In this document: positions 1 to 8,240 of the stretch, one piece after another
Layout of the letters: every line of letters begins with the position of its first letter
How positions within the stretch are numbered: the stretch's first letter is position 1
From: a virus
Virus record (IMG/VR): IMGVR_UViG_3300042448_000298
Coordinates: 1 to 20,310 of that record
DNA length: 20,310 nucleotides
Strand: one strand, 5' to 3'
The notes under the pieces: model-generated
What the model was told of the DNA's origin: nothing
What the model saw: only the letters and a program-made list of their open reading frames with translations
Databases searched by the model: none
Translations under genes and position numbers: made by a program

Positions 1-1588
1 CTCTTGCTTCATTAAGGCCAGTCACATCTCTAATCATACTTAGATAGTGATTGTAGCTTCCTATTAATGCCGCAATTTTAGACTGACCTGAGTTAGTGGA
101 TAGCTCTTGAATTGGAACTCTAGCGTTGTTAAACTCTCCTTCTCCCGTATAAGATCTACCTATGACAGATCCCGTTTGGAAGTATAACCTCAATGCATCC
201 TCTGGATTATATGCAGCCCCATTTCCAAGGTCAACCTCATTTAATCCATCCGCATCTATAAACACCCCATCAGGAACAACTCTCGACTGTACCTGCTGTA
301 ACTTCAAATGTATAAGCTGTATCTGGTCAGCAAAAGGAATCATCCTTTTAACCAATGAATCTATCTGCCCCTTGTACATTCTAGGTGCAAACAATACATA
401 GTTAGGAAGAGCTTTGTTTGTTGCAGATTTAGGACGAACCATATTCTTGCACATCTCCCACTTAAGAAGAATATTACTTCCTGCAACAAGTACTCCTTCG
501 TACCAAACTTCTTTAGATATATCTACTCGCTCGTAATACTCGCTGTCTTCCGGATTGAAAGTATCATCCTTTCTGATTACTCTCTCTCCACCATTGTCCA
601 ACTTCTTCTTCTTATATACAAACTTCTTGTCTGTCTTGTAGTTGAAGTACAACAATGTAACAAGCTCATCAGAGAACAAGTCATCTTGATACTTATAAAT
701 AACAGGGAAAGCACTATACCATGCAGATCCTTGGTCTTTTATTTCTTTAAGCTCTTCGTCAGTGATGTCTGGCTTTATTTTTCGAAGCTCAGTATAGTGT
801 ACTTGCTTTATCTCACCAAAATAATAACAGTCAGAGAAGTCAGGCTTTTCAGTATAACTCCATATAAGGTATGCAGGGTCAACGTACTCAACGCTAACTC
901 CCTTACCTTTAACGAACTCATGCTTAACTGCGCCAATTCCAATCTCAGTCTGATCCTTGTCAATCATCTTCTTGATGACAGGAAAGTCATTCATGTTTAA
1001 AATGGTGTCGATAGCTACCTCTTCAGCAATCTCTATGGACGGCTTATACTTGAGATTCATATAAAGAGAAAGCTCCTCATCGTTCTCTGGTATCTCAGAA
1101 GGTTCTACATTGAATGCATTAACGCCTAATTGAGTCTTTGCCTTTAGTAGCAAGTCCTTAGAAACCATGTCTGCCTCAACCATATCCTGGAAGAGATTCT
1201 TCTTTTCTGCCGATATTACGTCCTGTGCTTCTGCCTTTATCTTATAAAGTCTGTCAGACATTCCGTTGACAACGATATCTACAAACTTTGGTATAATAGG
1301 AACAATCTCCCAGTTAAGATTCAAGTAAGACAAGTCGCCATCTACAGACAACTCATTTTTATATTTAGCAATTGGCTGCTCACCTCTTGCGTAAAGTCTT
1401 AATCTATGAAAGTTTCCGAATTGATCATAGTATCTACAGCTGCCTCCTTTACGTTTAAACCATTCGGATTCAACAGCGCGGGCTACTTTCAAGCCATAAT
1501 CCATTGTAGATTTTTCAGCATCACTTGCCAATTGATTTGGAAATGATGCATTGATTATATTTACTTTAGCTGAATCTGATTTATACAT
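1..1588 (-). CDS. Phage portal protein, C-terminus cut off by window edge
   Basis: Portal proteins form the dodecameric ring at the capsid vertex through which DNA is packaged and the tail attaches. The frame is open from an ATG at 1588 to the window edge, giving about 529 residues. The translation begins MYKSDSAKVNIINASFPNQL and contains LRLYARGEQPIAKYK, then NWEIVPIIPKFVDIVVNGM, and RDVTGLNEAR close to the edge. I recognise these as features of a portal family in crAss-like and related Bacteroidota phages, where RDVTGLNEA lies in the later part of the protein. The gene comes directly after TerL and an intruding homing endonuclease, the usual packaging order. Its ATG overlaps the endonuclease stop in the eight bases ATGTATAA. 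The family assignment is from recall, not a search. Confidence 0.85.
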   Translation of the reverse strand, partial: MYKSDSAKVNIINASFPNQLASDAEKSTMDYGLKVARAVESEWFKRKGGSCRYYDQFGNFHRLRLYARGEQPIAKYKNELSVDGDLSYLNLNWEIVPIIPKFVDIVVNGMSDRLYKIKAEAQDVISAEKKNLFQDMVEADMVSKDLLLKAKTQLGVNAFNVEPSEIPENDEELSLYMNLKYKPSIEIAEEVAIDTILNMNDFPVIKKMIDKDQTEIGIGAVKHEFVKGKGVSVEYVDPAYLIWSYTEKPDFSDCYYFGEIKQVHYTELRKIKPDITDEELKEIKDQGSAWYSAFPVIYKYQDDLFSDELVTLLYFNYKTDKKFVYKKKKLDNGGERVIRKDDTFNPEDSEYYERVDISKEVWYEGVLVAGSNILLKWEMCKNMVRPKSATNKALPNYVLFAPRMYKGQIDSLVKRMIPFADQIQLIHLKLQQVQSRVVPDGVFIDADGLNEVDLGNGAAYNPEDALRLYFQTGSVIGRSYTGEGEFNNARVPIQELSTNSGQSKIAALIGSYNHYLSMIRDVTGLNEAR

Positions 1589-2309
1589 ATTTTAATGATG
1601 TTTTTCTTTTACATTTTCCAGCCATATATTTATACATTGTTCTTGGATTCAAACAATGAGAAAAAGCCGCTTCAGTAGATGAATTGTAATATATTCCAGT
1701 CTCAGTATTTAATACTAATTTAGATAAATGACAATTCTCTTTCATTTTAATTTTTGATTCTTCAGAATGCTTTCTTCCCTTTTGAGCTTGAGACATTTTT
1801 AATTTTACGCTATCAGGAATTTTCTTTCCTAAATGAGATAATGACATTTTTAATTTTGATTCATCTGAAAGTATCCTTCCGATATTAGATTGTCTTAATT
1901 TTTCTTTATGCTCAGCTGTTCTATTTTTAGCATAAATAGATTTTTTCAATCTATTTTCTTCACTAATATTTTCTTTTCTATTTGATTCAGCAATTTTCCT
2001 TTTAGTTTCTTCTGAATGTTTATACCCTTTAGTCCCTTCTCCTCCATCAGTCATATTTACTAATATTCCCCCATCCTTATTCTTTCTTCCATATAAAGCT
2101 ATAAACTCTATTTCTTTTAATTTAACTTCATCATTATTTAAGTCATCCAAAATTATTTCAACTTTGTATTCAGTTAAATTCACAACATTTTTCCAGTATT
2201 TATTTCTACTATCCGTTTCATTTGCCCTAGAATAATTCTTATCATATCCAATGCCTATATAAAATGGCTCATTTTTATCAAGCCTTATATGTCTATATAC
2301 GTATGCCAT
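1581..2309 (-). CDS. Free-standing GIY-YIG homing endonuclease with NUMOD3 repeats
   Basis: Predicted site-specific DNA endonuclease of 242 aa that spreads by cutting alleles lacking it. The N-terminal nuclease has a GIY-like VYRH at residues 4-7, FYIGIG at 16-21, a likely catalytic Arg near 28 and Glu at 66/68, followed by VNMTDGGEG, typical of phage members. Residues 95-191 hold several NUMOD3-type DNA-binding repeats of the form HSEETKxKI / GKKxxxSxKxKM. The last 45 residues look like a NUMOD1 helix-turn-helix (VLNTETGIYYNSSTEAA). It sits exactly between TerL and portal: its ATG shares one base with the TerL stop (TAATG) and its stop overlaps the portal start (ATGTATAA). The gene is visibly more AT-rich than its neighbours, consistent with recent arrival. 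Confidence 0.92.
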   Translation of the reverse strand: MAYVYRHIRLDKNEPFYIGIGYDKNYSRANETDSRNKYWKNVVNLTEYKVEIILDDLNNDEVKLKEIEFIALYGRKNKDGGILVNMTDGGEGTKGYKHSEETKRKIAESNRKENISEENRLKKSIYAKNRTAEHKEKLRQSNIGRILSDESKLKMSLSHLGKKIPDSVKLKMSQAQKGRKHSEESKIKMKENCHLSKLVLNTETGIYYNSSTEAAFSHCLNPRTMYKYMAGKCKRKTSLKYV

Positions 2310-4516
2310 TATCGAATTATCTGACTACTAGAACCTCTATTGTCATATCTCGCAAAGTTAAGCATAATTTTCGATTTCTTAGGCTCTGTCTTGAACATAT
2401 GTCTCCTTGTTGCCATTATTGCGAGTCCAGAACTAATAGAGGCATCAAATTTAGTTCTGTTGTTAATATCATATCTTGCCCAATCCTCAAGCGTTCTTGT
2501 AAAGTACATGCTTCCAATCTCCTCAGGATCTCTATAAGTCCCCTCTGTATCAAACCCCACATATTGCTCTACATAAGACTCTATACATGACGCATGAGTC
2601 TGCTTTATATCTTCAGATGTATTCGGTATACCTCCTATCTCAATCTCAGTTTTACTTAGTTGAGCTACGTGCTTATCAGGTCTGTTCATCGAGTATCCCC
2701 TGTACCCTCTGTTCTTGAAATGATACAGCATCCTAGCCTTGTTATTCTCCGCTAAGACTGGCATTCCATAAAAAACACATGCCATCAATACTTCTTCGAA
2801 AAATATATCAGCTGTCTGTGGTCTTGCTACATATTCAAGGAAGAACATATTTGATGGAACATCAGGATCTAATGTAGTTCCCGTAAGACCATGCAATGCT
2901 CCGTTAGAACCACCTCCACCAACTACACCTGATATGTCGTACGGGTCACATCCGAATGCGCCAAGCTCATCGTTAGCCGGGCATTTTTTGCCATTTTTGA
3001 TTGTGAACTTATTTCTAAGTCTTTCAGGTGGTAGCCATGAAACAACAAAGCGTCCGTTAGGGTCTGGAGTCCAAACAACCTCAGAGTCTTTTACGCCATT
3101 CTTCCAATGGAAATAGCCTCTAGTCAGAACTCTATCTCTCATCAAAGAGTCATTGTAGTCTATCTGTTGGTATATCTTTGTTAGATTAAATAGTGACTGC
3201 TTTGATTCATCCCTGAATGCGTGAGATTCAGTTCTTGGATACTGACGATAAAATTCGTTCAATGCATCAGAGTCGCTCTTAAGAGCAGATACCTCATTCT
3301 CCCAATATGTGACAGCACCTACTCGTATCTCCCTTCCATCTATACCCATTATTGGTTTTTCAGGATCATCTATAACAGCATGCCCATATTCATCAATAAA
3401 TCCTTCCATATTGTATTCCATCGGAATAAACAAAGAATATAGTCCACTCTTTGTCTGACCGTTAGCATTACGCTTCTTAGGATCTGAATCATAATATAAA
3501 TCTTTGAAGTTCTGTCCACCTTTAGCTAGTGCATTAACAGTAGAACCCATCATACATTTTCCGACGATACGACTACCCAAACGAAGACATGTCTTTGTTA
3601 CACGCCAATTGTTTAAGATGTTGTTTGGGACCAACCATTTTCCACTCTCATCATGCACAAGATTCAATAGCTTCTGTCCATCATATGAGTTGTCCGCAGT
3701 ATTAAGCCAGTCAATTGTTGTATCAAGACCCAAGATTTCGTCAGCATCAGTCTCCGACATGTTCTTCTTGGTAATCTTCTTTGCAGGAACCCTAAACGAT
3801 AACTCTGTCTTAGGATTGTCCATACCATCCTGAATAGGCTTGAAGAAGAATGGATAGTTCCTTACAATAGGAACAACCTTATTGATGAACATCTCCTTGG
3901 CATCGGCTCCTGTCTTTGACAATATACCTAACTTAGCATCCTTAGATATAGTTCCAATATTTGCCGTTTCAGATGACGACATGAACGAGAAACCTGAACG
4001 TCTGTTCTTTAGGTAGCACATACCGAAAGCTCTGTCGTCAGCCTTGCATGCCTCCCAAAATATAAAGAATATCCTATTTGACTCACGGAAGTCAGGAAGA
4101 CCTACATCTATCTTAGACCACTGCAGATACATATAATGACTACCTGTGATATAAGTAGCCACTCCTTTATTAATAAACCAATGGCCGTTTTCTCTGTTCT
4201 CAAACTCTGACTGTATGTAGTCAACCCACTTTACCTTAAACTCATTAGATTTAGCATTCCATTCGAATATGCTCTTTATCCTTGACAGCTCCTGTGGATA
4301 TTCTTTTGGAACCCACCTATCCTCTCCTTTTGGAATACCAATTTTTGGTACTCTAGGAAGGCCAACCTTTAGTCCGTTGATATCGTATACATCACCTAAT
4401 GTTCCGTCCTTAGATATGACTACTACATCATATTTTTCATCATAGCCGTACTTCCACTCCTTACTATGTTTTACAGAGTTAGATATGTAGTCAGGAAGTA
4501 TGCTATATAAACTCAT
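2309..4516 (-). CDS. Terminase large subunit (TerL), ATPase-nuclease
   Basis: The packaging motor of 735 aa, which pumps DNA into the prohead through the portal and cuts the concatemer. An ATPase domain comes first: a divergent Walker A (LKNRRSGFS, residues 169-177, lacking the usual GKT/S), a Walker B ending in LVHDE (286-290) and a likely coupling motif GKCMMGST (319-326). The RNase H-like nuclease follows, with plausible acidic residues at D524 (GCDPYD), E590 (VLAENNK) and D691 (KFDASISSG). The arginine-rich Walker A variant and the length fit what I recall of crAss-like terminases. Its start overlaps the upstream gene by four bases (ATGA), and its stop overlaps the homing endonuclease start. 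Confidence 0.93.
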   Translation of the reverse strand: MSLYSILPDYISNSVKHSKEWKYGYDEKYDVVVISKDGTLGDVYDINGLKVGLPRVPKIGIPKGEDRWVPKEYPQELSRIKSIFEWNAKSNEFKVKWVDYIQSEFENRENGHWFINKGVATYITGSHYMYLQWSKIDVGLPDFRESNRIFFIFWEACKADDRAFGMCYLKNRRSGFSFMSSSETANIGTISKDAKLGILSKTGADAKEMFINKVVPIVRNYPFFFKPIQDGMDNPKTELSFRVPAKKITKKNMSETDADEILGLDTTIDWLNTADNSYDGQKLLNLVHDESGKWLVPNNILNNWRVTKTCLRLGSRIVGKCMMGSTVNALAKGGQNFKDLYYDSDPKKRNANGQTKSGLYSLFIPMEYNMEGFIDEYGHAVIDDPEKPIMGIDGREIRVGAVTYWENEVSALKSDSDALNEFYRQYPRTESHAFRDESKQSLFNLTKIYQQIDYNDSLMRDRVLTRGYFHWKNGVKDSEVVWTPDPNGRFVVSWLPPERLRNKFTIKNGKKCPANDELGAFGCDPYDISGVVGGGGSNGALHGLTGTTLDPDVPSNMFFLEYVARPQTADIFFEEVLMACVFYGMPVLAENNKARMLYHFKNRGYRGYSMNRPDKHVAQLSKTEIEIGGIPNTSEDIKQTHASCIESYVEQYVGFDTEGTYRDPEEIGSMYFTRTLEDWARYDINNRTKFDASISSGLAIMATRRHMFKTEPKKSKIMLNFARYDNRGSSSQIIR

Positions 4517-4797
4517 TTCTTCTTCTCTTTAGCCATTGATTCAACAAAGCTAACTGGTATTTCAGCAGCCTTAGCCTGTACAGCTGACATGTCTTCAGCA
4601 TTGCTTAACTGTTCAACTCGCTCAAGCATATATAAAGCGTCATCAAACGCCAATCGCTTTGCAGCTGCAGCATTCTTCATCTTGTCAGCAGATAACGCAT
4701 CTTCAGGATTAGATACGATAGGATCCTTAAGTACACCTATCAACTCATCTATAGCCTTCATTGCGGCTTCTAATATTTCTTGTCGTTTACCAGACAT
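4513..4797 (-). CDS. Small helical protein upstream of TerL, possible small terminase subunit
   Basis: A 94-aa protein predicted to be mainly alpha-helical (MSGKRQEILEAAMKAIDELI, then an Ala/Lys-rich helix and DDALYMLERVEQL) with a basic KEKKK tail. I do not recognise a specific domain. Position immediately upstream of TerL, ATGA coupling to it, size and helical character would suit a small terminase subunit, but this is inference from context. Its 5' end overlaps the stop of the tandem GroES-like gene by 28 bases; starting at Met13 instead would remove the overlap. Confidence 0.7.
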   Translation of the reverse strand: MSGKRQEILEAAMKAIDELIGVLKDPIVSNPEDALSADKMKNAAAAKRLAFDDALYMLERVEQLSNAEDMSAVQAKAAEIPVSFVESMAKEKKK

Positions 4798-5342
4798 ATA
4801 TTTTGAGTTCTCATTCTATATAAAATACGCCCATCTATTATGAACTCATATTCAGTCTCCGGACTAAAAACTACTTGGTCGCCTTCTTGGACGTTTTCTT
4901 GGTCGTCATTCTTATATACCATCGTTCCAAATAAAGCTTCATTTATCTCTGAAGATAGTATATCTTTTTCTTTTGCTTTTATTGGCTCAACAAAACAATA
5001 TGGTGCAATAGCGCACCACTTACTATTTTGCTTCCTGTATAAGAACATCTCTTCAGTAGTAACCATAAAGGTGTTATCTCTTAAAAAAGACCAAGAGCTT
5101 TTCTCTCTACCCTTCATGTCGTAATAAAGCCTAAAGACATTGTGATGAACTATCACAACATCTCCAGGCTCTATCGGTCCATTGTAGTAAAGTGGCACAG
5201 CCAATACGACTGCTTCTCTATTAGTAGTAGTATGATCTTCCTTTGAAGCAGACACAATTAATTCATGCCCGTCAAATTCCTTTGTGTTGCTATATCTTTT
5301 TTTGCCTACAGGCTCTATGATAAAGCAATATGGAGATTGCAT
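4770..5342 (-). CDS. Protein with two tandem GroES-like (Cpn10-like) halves
   Basis: A 190-aa protein whose two halves look alike. Residues 3-103 start SPYCFIIEPVGKK and contain PIEPGDVVIVHHNVFRLYYD and TEEMFLYR. Residues 113-185 start APYCFVEPIKAKE and contain VQEGDQVVFSPETEYEFIID and TQNICLV. Each follows the co-chaperonin pattern: an N-terminal strand with 'PxxxFxxxEP', a central exchangeable region, 'xxGDxVxF/V', 'Y/F-x-xDG', and a final strand. In the first half GHELIVSASKEDHTTT would lie where the GroES mobile loop lies. It may be a dedicated folding partner for a virion protein, or a structural protein that has reused the fold. It is encoded in the packaging operon, coupled by one base (TGATG) to the gene before it. 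The fold call is by eye. Confidence 0.62.
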   Translation of the reverse strand: MQSPYCFIIEPVGKKRYSNTKEFDGHELIVSASKEDHTTTNREAVVLAVPLYYNGPIEPGDVVIVHHNVFRLYYDMKGREKSSWSFLRDNTFMVTTEEMFLYRKQNSKWCAIAPYCFVEPIKAKEKDILSSEINEALFGTMVYKNDDQENVQEGDQVVFSPETEYEFIIDGRILYRMRTQNICLVNDKKY

Positions 5343-5554
5343 CAGAAATCTATTTTATATTCAATAGTAATTGGAACATTTGCATTTAAAGACTTCCATC
5401 TCAATATCTCGTCATTTCTTTTGATATAAATAACGACATGCAAATCCTCATATCTTATTGCCTCTATAGTATACGTCTTATCCAATACAGCCTGTCCAAC
5501 GACATAGTGCATTGCATTTAAAAGATCATTTCCTATAGATATCTTTCGGATCAT
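5342..5554 (-). CDS. Small hypothetical protein in packaging operon
   Basis: A 70-aa protein with an alternating strand pattern (YTIEAIRYEDLHVVIYIKRN, then NVPITIEYKIDF). No family recognised. It is real by context: its start overlaps the preceding gene by four bases (ATGA) and its stop overlaps the start of the tandem GroES-like gene by one base. No signal peptide or membrane segment is visible. Confidence 0.75.
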   Translation of the reverse strand: MIRKISIGNDLLNAMHYVVGQAVLDKTYTIEAIRYEDLHVVIYIKRNDEILRWKSLNANVPITIEYKIDF

Positions 5555-5781
5555 TTGAACGTTCCATTCGAAGCATCAATAGACACCTCTCCATATTTAG
5601 ATACTAGCTCCTGCTGTAATAACTGTAGATTGTTTTCTGTTACATCAAGAACGTCTACGCTTCTCTTGTAAAATAAAGCTGCATCACCAACGCGATTCTT
5701 TGCTGTAACGTAAGCCTCATTTAGACCTCTTAGTCTTTCGAACTCCTCTTCAGTAAGTCCTTTTGCTTTTCCCTTTGACAT
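5551..5781 (-). CDS. Small coiled-coil protein, first gene of packaging operon
   Basis: A 76-aa protein. After a basic N-terminus (MSKGKAKG), most of it is a predicted helix/coiled coil (LTEEEFERLRGLNEAYVTAK, then LDVTENNLQLLQQELVSKYG), ending in an IDASNGTF turn. Small proteins with a late KYG-x-(V/I)-x-(I/L) motif are common in Bacteroidota phages, but I know no function. It is the first gene after a Bacteroidota-type promoter box (5806-5813), with a 24-base leader, and overlaps the next gene by four bases. Confidence 0.78.
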   Translation of the reverse strand: MSKGKAKGLTEEEFERLRGLNEAYVTAKNRVGDAALFYKRSVDVLDVTENNLQLLQQELVSKYGEVSIDASNGTFK

Positions 5782-5805
5782 TTTTATTTAATTTAATTGT
5801 TGTCG

Positions 5806-5813
5806 CAAATATA
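5806..5813 (-). promoter_or_regulatory. Promoter -7 box TATATTTG for the packaging operon
   Basis: On the minus strand this reads TATATTTG followed by C, matching the Bacteroidota -7 consensus TAnnTTTG. No TTTG lies at the expected 19-21 bases upstream. It lies 24 bases before the ATG at 5781, downstream of the terminator of the preceding unit. Confidence 0.6.
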
Positions 5814-5828
5814 CACTTTTTCGTGACA

Positions 5829-5857
5829 AAATAAAAAACGGAGGCCATTGACCTCCG
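5829..5857 (-). terminator. Rho-independent terminator after the 143-aa gene
   Basis: On the minus strand a 6-bp perfect stem CGGAGG/CCTCCG (5857-5852 with 5844-5839), 7-base loop, is followed by TTTTTTATTTT. It lies 23 bases past the stop at 5881 and upstream of the packaging-operon promoter, so it separates two transcription units. Confidence 0.8.
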
Positions 5858-5880
5858 AATTATTTAAGTAATGAAATACT

Positions 5881-6312
5881 TTATACGTTGTATACTCTTA
5901 TCTCGATGAACTGATTTGATAATGCTCCGTCAGACAAAGATCCGCTGATATATGTAGCAATGCTAAACGTATTAGATGATGTGTTGTTTACCTTTACACT
6001 TCTTGTAACATCCGCTTCACCTGTTATTAATACAGGATATCCTTGGAATGCATTTGCAAGTGTTCCTACATAAATACCTGTAGTTGTTCTTGTCCAAACA
6101 ATATTACCTATTGTGTTTGGGCCTAAAACCACAGCTATTGGAGCGTTAGTTGATGTTTGAGTTAAAACAGCTCTATATATAGAAACTCCTCCATTCAGTT
6201 CTGCAACATCTTCAGGTGATACGTTTTTCGTAGCTCCGGTGTCTCCATCGGAAGCCAGTAACTTATCGTTAACCTTTAATGCAGATGTGCCGTAATTATT
6301 AATATTTGCCAT
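5881..6312 (-). CDS. Probable virion appendage protein
   Basis: A 143-aa protein with no signal peptide, rich in Ser/Thr/Asn/Val and apparently all beta. The N-terminus (ANINNYGTSALKVNDKLLAS, then DGDTGATKNVSPEDVAEL) resembles the short N-terminal attachment regions of phage fibre or decoration proteins; the rest is a possible beta-sandwich. No named family recognised. It forms its own transcription unit, with a TATCTTTG box ending four bases before the ATG and a terminator just after the stop. It lies between a fibre cluster and the packaging genes, which supports a structural role by context only. Confidence 0.72.
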   Translation of the reverse strand: MANINNYGTSALKVNDKLLASDGDTGATKNVSPEDVAELNGGVSIYRAVLTQTSTNAPIAVVLGPNTIGNIVWTRTTTGIYVGTLANAFQGYPVLITGEADVTRSVKVNNTSSNTFSIATYISGSLSDGALSNQFIEIRVYNV

Positions 6313-6316
6313 AGTG

Positions 6317-6324
6317 CAAAGATA
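6317..6324 (-). promoter_or_regulatory. Promoter box TATCTTTG, four bases before ATG
   Basis: Minus strand TATCTTTG, then CACT, then the ATG at 6312. It matches the Bacteroidota -7 consensus TAnnTTTG. At this spacing the transcript would be expected to begin at or next to the start codon. Confidence 0.7.
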
Positions 6325-6329
6325 GTAAA

Positions 6330-6575
6330 TTAGTTAATTGGTGGAAAAGGCGGAGTTTCAACATCGAATGTTTCAGGTGTACCCAAAACTACATTGAGAG
6401 AATCATCGTATCTTATATACCAAAAAATAGGTGTGTTTAAACTTGCCTCTTGATATTCTACCCAATTCTGTGTTACGTCATCATGTGAAACAGGAATTCC
6501 GTAATAAGTATCACATGATTCCCTTGCATCAATAGCTGCCTGTTCTGTCGTGTATTTATATCCTGTAACTTGCAT
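6330..6575 (-). CDS. Small fibre-associated protein with C-terminal PPFPP
   Basis: An 81-aa protein with an acidic and aromatic core (QNWVEYQEASL, FWYIRYDDSL) and the ending ETPPFPPIN. The 85-aa protein at 9952-10209 ends PAPPFPPLD, and each gene lies directly downstream of a fibre gene and overlaps its stop. The recurring pairing suggests a fibre-assembly helper or a small fibre-capping subunit; this is inference. The start overlaps the fibre stop by one base (TAATG). Confidence 0.72.
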   Translation of the reverse strand: MQVTGYKYTTEQAAIDARESCDTYYGIPVSHDDVTQNWVEYQEASLNTPIFWYIRYDDSLNVVLGTPETFDVETPPFPPIN

Positions 6576-7429
6576 TAGTAAATTGTATAGAATGTGTTGA
6601 TATTACCTTCAATGCCTGTCTTATCAGATGTTTTATCTGTAGAATAGATTATAGTTTCTTGGAAATTACCTTTTAAATAAAAACCTCCAGGATCAAATCC
6701 AAGTGCAAAATAAGTGCTATTCGTTCCTGCTAAACTTGCTTTAGTATCCTGTGCATCTAAAGAACCATTGATATAATATTTGATATTATTTGTTCCTGTT
6801 TGATTAAAGTTAGTAAATAACTTTTGAGAATTTAGCATAGCTGCTGTTCCAATGATATTAGTCCCTTGATCAATATATAACTGCATTTTGTTATCTGTTC
6901 CTAATTGACCAAAGAAATAACCTCCATCACCATTATATGATTTACTTGCTAATGGCGGATTACTATTTCCACTGATTATTTGAGCAGTATAAAAACAAGA
7001 AGTTAAACTCGATGCGTGTAAAATAGTATTGTCTGTTACCGCTAAGTATTGAGATGTACCATTAAAAGAAAGAGCAGGTTTAGAGTTGTCTTTTAATACT
7101 GTTCCAGATGTAACAATTCTCGGTTGATTAGAAGCTGTGGAATTCTCCATGTTTTTACCATTTCCACTTTGGTCATACCATTTAACTACAAATCCGTTGT
7201 TAGCACCTACGAATGTTGTCAATGCTGATTCGTCAAGAACATTGCTACCATCGTATCCTATATCTTGCTCTGTGTTATCCGAACTCCTACGCACACGAAT
7301 CAATGGCCCTGTATATGCAGTTGCCAATCTACGTGCAGCAGAATAAGCCACAGCGGCTCCTGTATATGTGTCAAGAATTCCTGTGAATGCAGGAACTCCT
7401 GGCTGCACTAAATATGGATTGATTATCAT
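6575..7429 (-). CDS. Fibre/receptor-binding protein with AbfB-like and LamG-like domains
   Basis: A 284-aa likely surface-binding virion protein. Residues ~15-115 match the pattern found in arabinofuranosidase-B (GH54)-like regions of many phage and secreted proteins: LDTYTGAAVAYSAARRL, then GPLIRVRRSSDNTEQDIGYD, then FVVKWYDQSGNG and NQPRIVTSG. Residues ~120-284 resemble a concanavalin/LamG-type jelly roll (PALSFNGTSQYLAV, YYINGSLDAQ, GNFQETIIYS). Whether it cuts sugars or only binds them cannot be seen; a full-length GH54 enzyme is longer. It overlaps the upstream fibre gene by four bases and the downstream PPFPP gene by one. Confidence 0.8.
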   Translation of the reverse strand: MIINPYLVQPGVPAFTGILDTYTGAAVAYSAARRLATAYTGPLIRVRRSSDNTEQDIGYDGSNVLDESALTTFVGANNGFVVKWYDQSGNGKNMENSTASNQPRIVTSGTVLKDNSKPALSFNGTSQYLAVTDNTILHASSLTSCFYTAQIISGNSNPPLASKSYNGDGGYFFGQLGTDNKMQLYIDQGTNIIGTAAMLNSQKLFTNFNQTGTNNIKYYINGSLDAQDTKASLAGTNSTYFALGFDPGGFYLKGNFQETIIYSTDKTSDKTGIEGNINTFYTIY

Positions 7430-8208
7430 GCTCTTGTTCCTATGATGGTAACTTTCAAACCTTTGGCTGTTCCATCACCTATCTGATCAATGTCAATAGT
7501 TATCTCAGCATCATCTGCCAGTGCAGTGTCAGATACAACCGCTGGTGTTGCCGCCGTTGTAGATGTCTTTTCAGTATTGTCAATTGTTAGCTTTGTTGAT
7601 AGTATAGTTGTACCACCTTCATTGATGTCAACAGTGAAGATACTACCTGATGCTTGAGCAGTTGAAAGAGATGCACGAACGGCAGTAACTGTCATTGCAT
7701 AAGGCATTCTGAAAGTAACCTTTGCAGTACCTGTAGTAAGTGCAGTAGTTTCATCTGATGCAGCCACCTGGATCTCAGTAGGTAACGATGCCCAATTAGT
7801 TACTCCAGATCCAGAGTTTGTTAAAAATTGACCAGCAGAACCTACAAATCCAGGGAAAACAAAAGATGTAGTTTGAGCCATAAATTGAGGAGCTCTTAGC
7901 TGAACATAATCTGAACCAGCATCAAAGTCTTCATAAAGTTTTATGGAACCAGAATTTGTAGTGCCTTGATTAAATACAACTTCACCTCCGCTAAATGTAA
8001 GTGATCTTCCAGACATTGTAACAATCCTGTTCGCGTCTAACGTACCGTCACTGTTATATATATTAGTATCAGCTGCTGAAGCCTCTGCTATAATATCGTC
8101 AATAGTATATGTTTCCTGATAGCTATTGCTTAGAGATGATCTATTCTCTGGAGTTGGAACATCTGGTGAAATACCAATAAACTTGGTTCCTGAAGGAATT
8201 GCTGGCAT
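7426..8208 (-). CDS. Fibre-type virion protein
   Basis: A 260-aa protein. The N-terminal part (IPSGTKFIGISPDVPTPENR) and the middle section GSAGQFLTNSGSGVTNWASL are typical of phage fibre linkers. The C-terminal ~115 residues, beginning EIQVAASDETTALTTGTAKV and ending LKVTIIGTRA, form a beta-rich domain widely seen in phage virion proteins. It is first in the fibre transcription unit, behind a TATCTTTG box and a 16-base leader, and overlaps the next fibre gene by four bases. The exact place in the virion is unknown. Confidence 0.8.
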   Translation of the reverse strand: MPAIPSGTKFIGISPDVPTPENRSSLSNSYQETYTIDDIIAEASAADTNIYNSDGTLDANRIVTMSGRSLTFSGGEVVFNQGTTNSGSIKLYEDFDAGSDYVQLRAPQFMAQTTSFVFPGFVGSAGQFLTNSGSGVTNWASLPTEIQVAASDETTALTTGTAKVTFRMPYAMTVTAVRASLSTAQASGSIFTVDINEGGTTILSTKLTIDNTEKTSTTAATPAVVSDTALADDAEITIDIDQIGDGTAKGLKVTIIGTRA

Positions 8209-8224
8209 AATTTATTATTTTACG

Positions 8225-8232
8225 CAAAGATA
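8225..8232 (-). promoter_or_regulatory. Promoter box TATCTTTG for the fibre unit
   Basis: Minus strand TATCTTTGC, identical to the boxes at 6317, 9933, 12517 and 15910. It starts eight bases after the stop of the 45-aa basic gene (8241) and leaves a 16-base leader before the ATG at 8208. Confidence 0.68.
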
Positions 8233-8240
8233 GCTAAAAA

